Part shown: piece by piece, positions 60,066 through 64,000 of the stretch
Layout of the letters: every line of letters begins with the position of its first letter
Numbering within the stretch: the stretch's first letter is position 1
Assembly: GCF_910596095.1 (NCBI RefSeq)
Contig: NC_056546.1
Location: forward strand, 13,824,425 to 13,888,424
DNA from: Thunnus maccoyii
Taxonomy: Eukaryota; Chordata; Actinopteri; Scombriformes; Scombridae
DNA: 64,000 nt
Direction of reading: 5' to 3'
The notes under the pieces: generated by a model
Seen by the model: the letters and a program-made list of their open reading frames with translations, nothing else
Databases searched by the model: none
Told to the model about the DNA's origin: nothing
Position numbers and translations under genes: made by a program

Positions 60066-61961
60066 CTGAAACAAAAAACACAGTCGTTTTATTGAGAACA
60101 AAAAGTGGATTCAAAACAAAAATGAGCACTCGTGTACTAAATTAAAATGATGAAAATCATGATATGTACTGTACATATATATAAAAATAATCCTTTTATT
60201 TTTGAAAAAGTACTCCACCCATCGGGGGAAAGCACAGATTGTACCTCTAAATATAGAGGCAGTGGGCTGAGTGACGCACTCGTCCAGTATCAGACTGTGC
60301 AACATGGGAGGAAGGAAGATTGAGCTCTTTAGAAGAGTGTCGCCCTTCTCTGATAACCCTATTTAGTTACCAACATTGTGCCTGCTAACATTTACATCCT
60401 GTTAACATTTTATCCGAAATAAAAATGAGAAACTACTCCCTTTCTGGAGAATGTCCAAATGAAGTTTGTAAACTAGAAATTGAGCTTCTACTGTAAGTGA
60501 AACTATGTTTCAGAAAACACTGACATTATCATCTTCTTTCCTGAATGTCATCAGATCAACGAGTAATGCAATAAATTGTACCTAAGAGGAAATTACATAA
60601 GACTGTTGCTTATGTTCTGAGCTTTTAGGGGAATTTAAAGAGACAACTGCACTTTCAAATGCTCTATTGGGGATGGACTCATTTACTTAAACTATTAGTA
60701 AGACAATATAATGTAAAATCAAGAGCTAAAAGTGCTCTGAAGGGGACTTCCTTAAATACGAGAAACAAGAAATGACAGTAGGAAGTACATGAATCATGAT
60801 CACATAGCAAGATCATGACATTATGAACTATTCTGTCAGGTATGAGCTTTGAAATGACAGCAGTAATGGCAGCCCAGTAATAGCAGAGCATGTGAGACCA
60901 CTGAGCCAAGGGAAACTTCCCATGAATTGCTCAAGTTGGATGTTTTCCAACATTTACATGGCTCAGTTCATCCAAACAAACAAATCAAGTGAGACAGAGG
61001 TCTGTACGGCAGTTCATCGAAAATTATCTGAGATCCATCTATTGTTACACAACATGGCTGCTATAGTCAACAATTAAAAAGACTGAATCCTTGTTCTCTA
61101 CTCTCTTTTCCCCCATAAAAGATCAAACTCAAAACAGAACATTGACTGAAGTGGTGTCTGAAGTACTAATACACTTTATTACAGTAAGAGTACAAGTACT
61201 GTTACGTAAAACTACTAAGTATGCAGAATGACAGCTTTCTGAGTGTTATCTATAAACAAGTACGCAGCATTTTAATGTTGCAGCTGCCTAATTTACATAG
61301 TGTTTGGTATCTCAGTCTATAAGCTACAAATGCATCATAATTTATAAGCTAATCATATGTTTTGTGGGATCAATCTTAATCTTCAGAGCAAAAGTTCACT
61401 TTCTCCTGTGAGAAACAGTGAACGAGTATAAAAGTGTAGTAGTCAAGTAAAGAACAAGTACTTCAAACTTGCACATGAGTAAATGTACTTAATTCTTACC
61501 CTTAATCACTGCTGATAATGAGCTTAAATTGTTTGGAAAAACAGAGTACAACCAAACTTTCCCACAATGCCACGACTGTAGTAACAAAGTGGTGTAGTTA
61601 CATTGCCAAGGGTTACCTCCTCAGTTGTCTTAGCAACAAAATAGTGGCCCACTCATCACGGAAATATGGTGGCAGTAATTGGCACAAACATTATTCCAGA
61701 CTCATGAGTCACTTAACAGCCTGGTGTCAGACTACTAACGCTGCTTTATAGGATGCTATGTGAAGATTTGAAGCAAACAACGGCAAGCTGACAAAAATGT
61801 TCCCGAAAGCATAACAAGACAAAGCAGCATTGCATCATTTGGACAACATAATTGCATGTTTAGCAGCTTGGACTCGCTCTGCGTCGATTTACAAGTCTAT
61901 AAAGCCAAGTTTAGAAGATATATGTTGTAAAAACAAAAAAGAAAAAAGTTGATAAACCTAC
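60066..61961. other. itprip intron, about 1.9 kb, with a dispersed repeat copy
   Basis: Intron inferred between the non-coding exon and the coding exon. About 61150-61500 is a copy of the dispersed fish repeat (tactaatacactttattac, gagtaaatgtacttaattc). No gene is seen. Confidence 0.5.
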
Positions 61962-62060
61962 CTTTGCTCTGCTCTCTGGTTGCCTGCATGATGATAGACC
62001 TCATGTGGCGGGCTCTCCTGCTTCATGAACTCCTGCGAACATCCTGCCAACATCGAGGGA
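61962..62060 (-). other. itprip: Probable non-coding first exon and promoter of itprip
   Basis: On the minus strand a good donor (GAGCAAAG|GTAGGTTT) at 61962 ends a candidate 5'UTR exon that would splice to 60065. TATATGG at about 62113-62119 (minus strand) could be a weak TATA-like element. The transcription start was not identified; the 62060 edge is a guess. Confidence 0.4.
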
Positions 62061-63937
62061 ACAGTTTCACAGCTTTTTTCTTACACATTTCCTGAAAGTG
62101 AGCTCCACCCATATAATGAGACACCGCCCAGCTTCCCCTTATTCAACCAAATAGGGAGTGTAAGCTGTGAGGGGGCCAGGGTTTTGGTTTTATTCATCAG
62201 TGGTGTGCACAATGAAAATATTTTACCCATCTCATTCACTATTATAGCTTTAATTTGTCTTGATAAAAGTAGATTATTACAGTCTATTTGCAGATTAAGA
62301 ATTTAAAAACAAAATATATGGTCAGTTTATAGAGATATATTGTTATGTACTCTTGACTACCCAGCATTAGAAAATGTAAAAGTACACCAACTCATTCTGC
62401 AGAAAAAGGCCCCTCTTTTCCAAGAGCGACTTGGCCAAGAGAGCCGCATAAACCTTGTTACAACAATAAACACAAACAATACAAACAGACAAAAGAGTGA
62501 AGACAATATCCAGTTAATATGCGATACAAGGTCAAGGGCAAAAATCCAGTTATGATGCATAAACAGATACAATTTTCTAAAACAATTTCAGTGAAAATTT
62601 AGCAGCAATCACACTTACCAAAAATACTAAGATAATGTATTAGAATGTTAATACTGATGAATCAGTACTACTTTCTTATTTAGTACAATGTTTCTTTCTG
62701 AAATGTAGTGGAGTAAATAGTATAAAGTAGCATAAACCTCAGAAATGTACTTAAGTACAGTACTTGAGTAAATTAATCCTACCAGCTTTTCATTGCATTG
62801 ACTGCTTCTCTTTGACATTTCTGATTATGGTTCACAGGAAATTACGTCTCACAGACTGGAGGATACACTAATACACACTCATCTTCCTCCTTTCATTTTC
62901 TAGAAGAAGAAGTTTTCCTCTTTCATTTGCATTGCTACATGTTGTTTCCTGTGAGGCTGAAAGCTGTGCATGTGTTTTAACAGAAGTAGTCTACTAGTTG
63001 TAGACATTATGATTTTATCTTTCCACAGATGCTTCAGTATTGTCACAACTAATGTTCAAAGTGTACATTTCACACTGCAAAATGCCAGTGTGAAGTGCAT
63101 ATTTAATGCAGTTTTTTTTTTTTACATAGTTTTATATTGATGATTAGTTGATGATGATTGTTCTCCTGGTCTAGAAAATGAATAGCTGTTAAACTCTAAA
63201 AACTGTAACCTTATCAGCCAGTGGACTGATCACATGTAAATATTAGTTTGTGATGTAAAACAAATAGGCTTCACTTAAAGTCTCTTTTGAACTTAATTAT
63301 TAAATTGAATAGTAAAAGTTGGGCCTTGATGTAGGTCAAAGGTCAGCCTACATTGAAACAGCTCAGCTAATTTGTAATGACATAAAATATAACAGCATGC
63401 TTAGTGGTAAGAAATAAAGCATATAAAGTATTAGTTTTACTGACTACATTTTTCCTGTTTCATGTGGGCCACGTGGTTGCTGCTATAACACAGTTTGTAC
63501 CATCCGTTTGAACAGCTATCAGTGACAAGTAACATTTTGCATCCACATGGTGGCGCTTCATGTATGAGCAAGACGAGACCAAGAGTACAAGAGAGTTGGA
63601 GACACAGTAGAGGTGCCGCTTGAACACAACTCATCACTCATAATGCTGCACTCAGAATCACAACGACAATGACAACTTTGACCTTTGGAAGCAGAAAGCC
63701 ACTGACTTACAGACACAGCACACATTAACATAGTTTCATTCATTGAGAGATACTGTTACATTAACTCTGAAAACCATACGTCGATAATAACCTTAAACAA
63801 ACCCCTTTTCAAATTGATAAAGTAGAGAAGGGCCTTTCTTTTTTTTAAATATTATTTTCAGTTTTTTGTGCAGACATATAAACCACACAAAAATCAATGC
63901 CCAAAACCCAACTTAAACATACACACACATGCACTCA

Positions 63938-64000
<63 letters not shown>
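62061..64000. other. Intergenic region upstream of itprip
   Basis: Another dispersed repeat copy is at about 62690-62795 (agtggagtaaatagtataaa, gtacttgagtaaattaatcc). A CTCF-like motif CCACATGGTGGCGC is at 63543-63556. The window ends in an AC dinucleotide run (63940-64000). Open frames near 63437-63743 show no family. Confidence 0.6.
63940..64000. repeat. (AC)n microsatellite at the window end
   Basis: Pure AC dinucleotide run of about 60 nt, continuing past the window edge. Confidence 0.95.

Noticed and set aside
63437..63743. Cys-rich small frames near the window end (minus strand)
   Set aside because: No signal peptide plus cysteine spacing of a known family, and no splice or promoter context.
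1..64000. tRNA, rRNA, microRNA, CRISPR or bacterial-type systems
   Set aside because: No cloverleaf with A/B boxes, long hairpin or regularly spaced repeat array was recognised by eye; this is a vertebrate genic region. A covariance-model scan would be needed to exclude small RNAs.

Overview
The window is a gene-dense stretch of vertebrate nuclear DNA, almost certainly from a ray-finned (probably percomorph) fish. Six protein-coding genes, all with canonical introns except itprip (a single coding exon), stand in the order slk(+) - col17a1(-) - sfr1(+) - cfap43(-) - gsto1(+) - itprip(-). From established knowledge this is the order of the human 10q24.33-q25.1 block (SLK, COL17A1, SFR1, CFAP43, GSTO1/2, ITPRIP). 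Short introns, dinucleotide microsatellites, fish-type LINE tails and a dispersed repeat common in percomorph genomes fit a teleost.

Layout. 1-5.8 kb: the last exons and 3'UTR of slk, a Ste20-like kinase, covering only its C-terminal coiled coil. 5.8-31 kb: the complete col17a1 gene on the minus strand (type XVII collagen, the transmembrane hemidesmosomal collagen). I placed 55 coding exons whose lengths sum to 5682 nt, 1893 codons plus stop, about 400 residues more than the human protein. 31-33.9 kb: an intergenic stretch with no gene. 33.9-35.3 kb: sfr1, with a compact promoter. 35.3-51.1 kb: cfap43 on the minus strand, 38 coding exons summing to 4986 nt (1661 residues), with a candidate RFX X-box just upstream. 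51.4-52.7 kb: a decayed LINE carrying a small hAT-like element. 52.8-57.6 kb: gsto1 (6 exons, 239 residues). 57.7-62.1 kb: itprip (537 residues) with non-coding 5' exon(s). 62.1-64 kb: intergenic, ending in an AC microsatellite.

Functionally this is a conserved neighbourhood of unrelated genes, not an operon-like system: a cytoskeletal kinase, an epithelial adhesion collagen, a RAD51 cofactor, a motile-cilium axonemal protein, a glutathione transferase and an IP3-receptor regulator. Genes alternate strand, so three of the gene pairs are tail-to-tail (slk/col17a1, sfr1/cfap43, gsto1/itprip), and sfr1/cfap43 probably overlap in their 3'UTRs.

No undescribed defence-like or mobile system is visible. 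The most unusual content lies in col17a1. A cytoplasmic exon has grown into 19 tandem copies of a 9-residue GQYD-type unit, probably from a motif still single in mammals. The extracellular linker equivalent to mammalian NC16A is replaced by a roughly 190-residue Gly/Ala/Ser/Thr-rich expansion. Other points for follow-up are a 72-nt cassette exon in slk, a probable GC-AG intron and X-box in cfap43, and a ZNF143-type promoter motif in sfr1. Exon edges were read by eye from splice consensus, reading-frame phase and remembered family similarity; no alignment or search was run.
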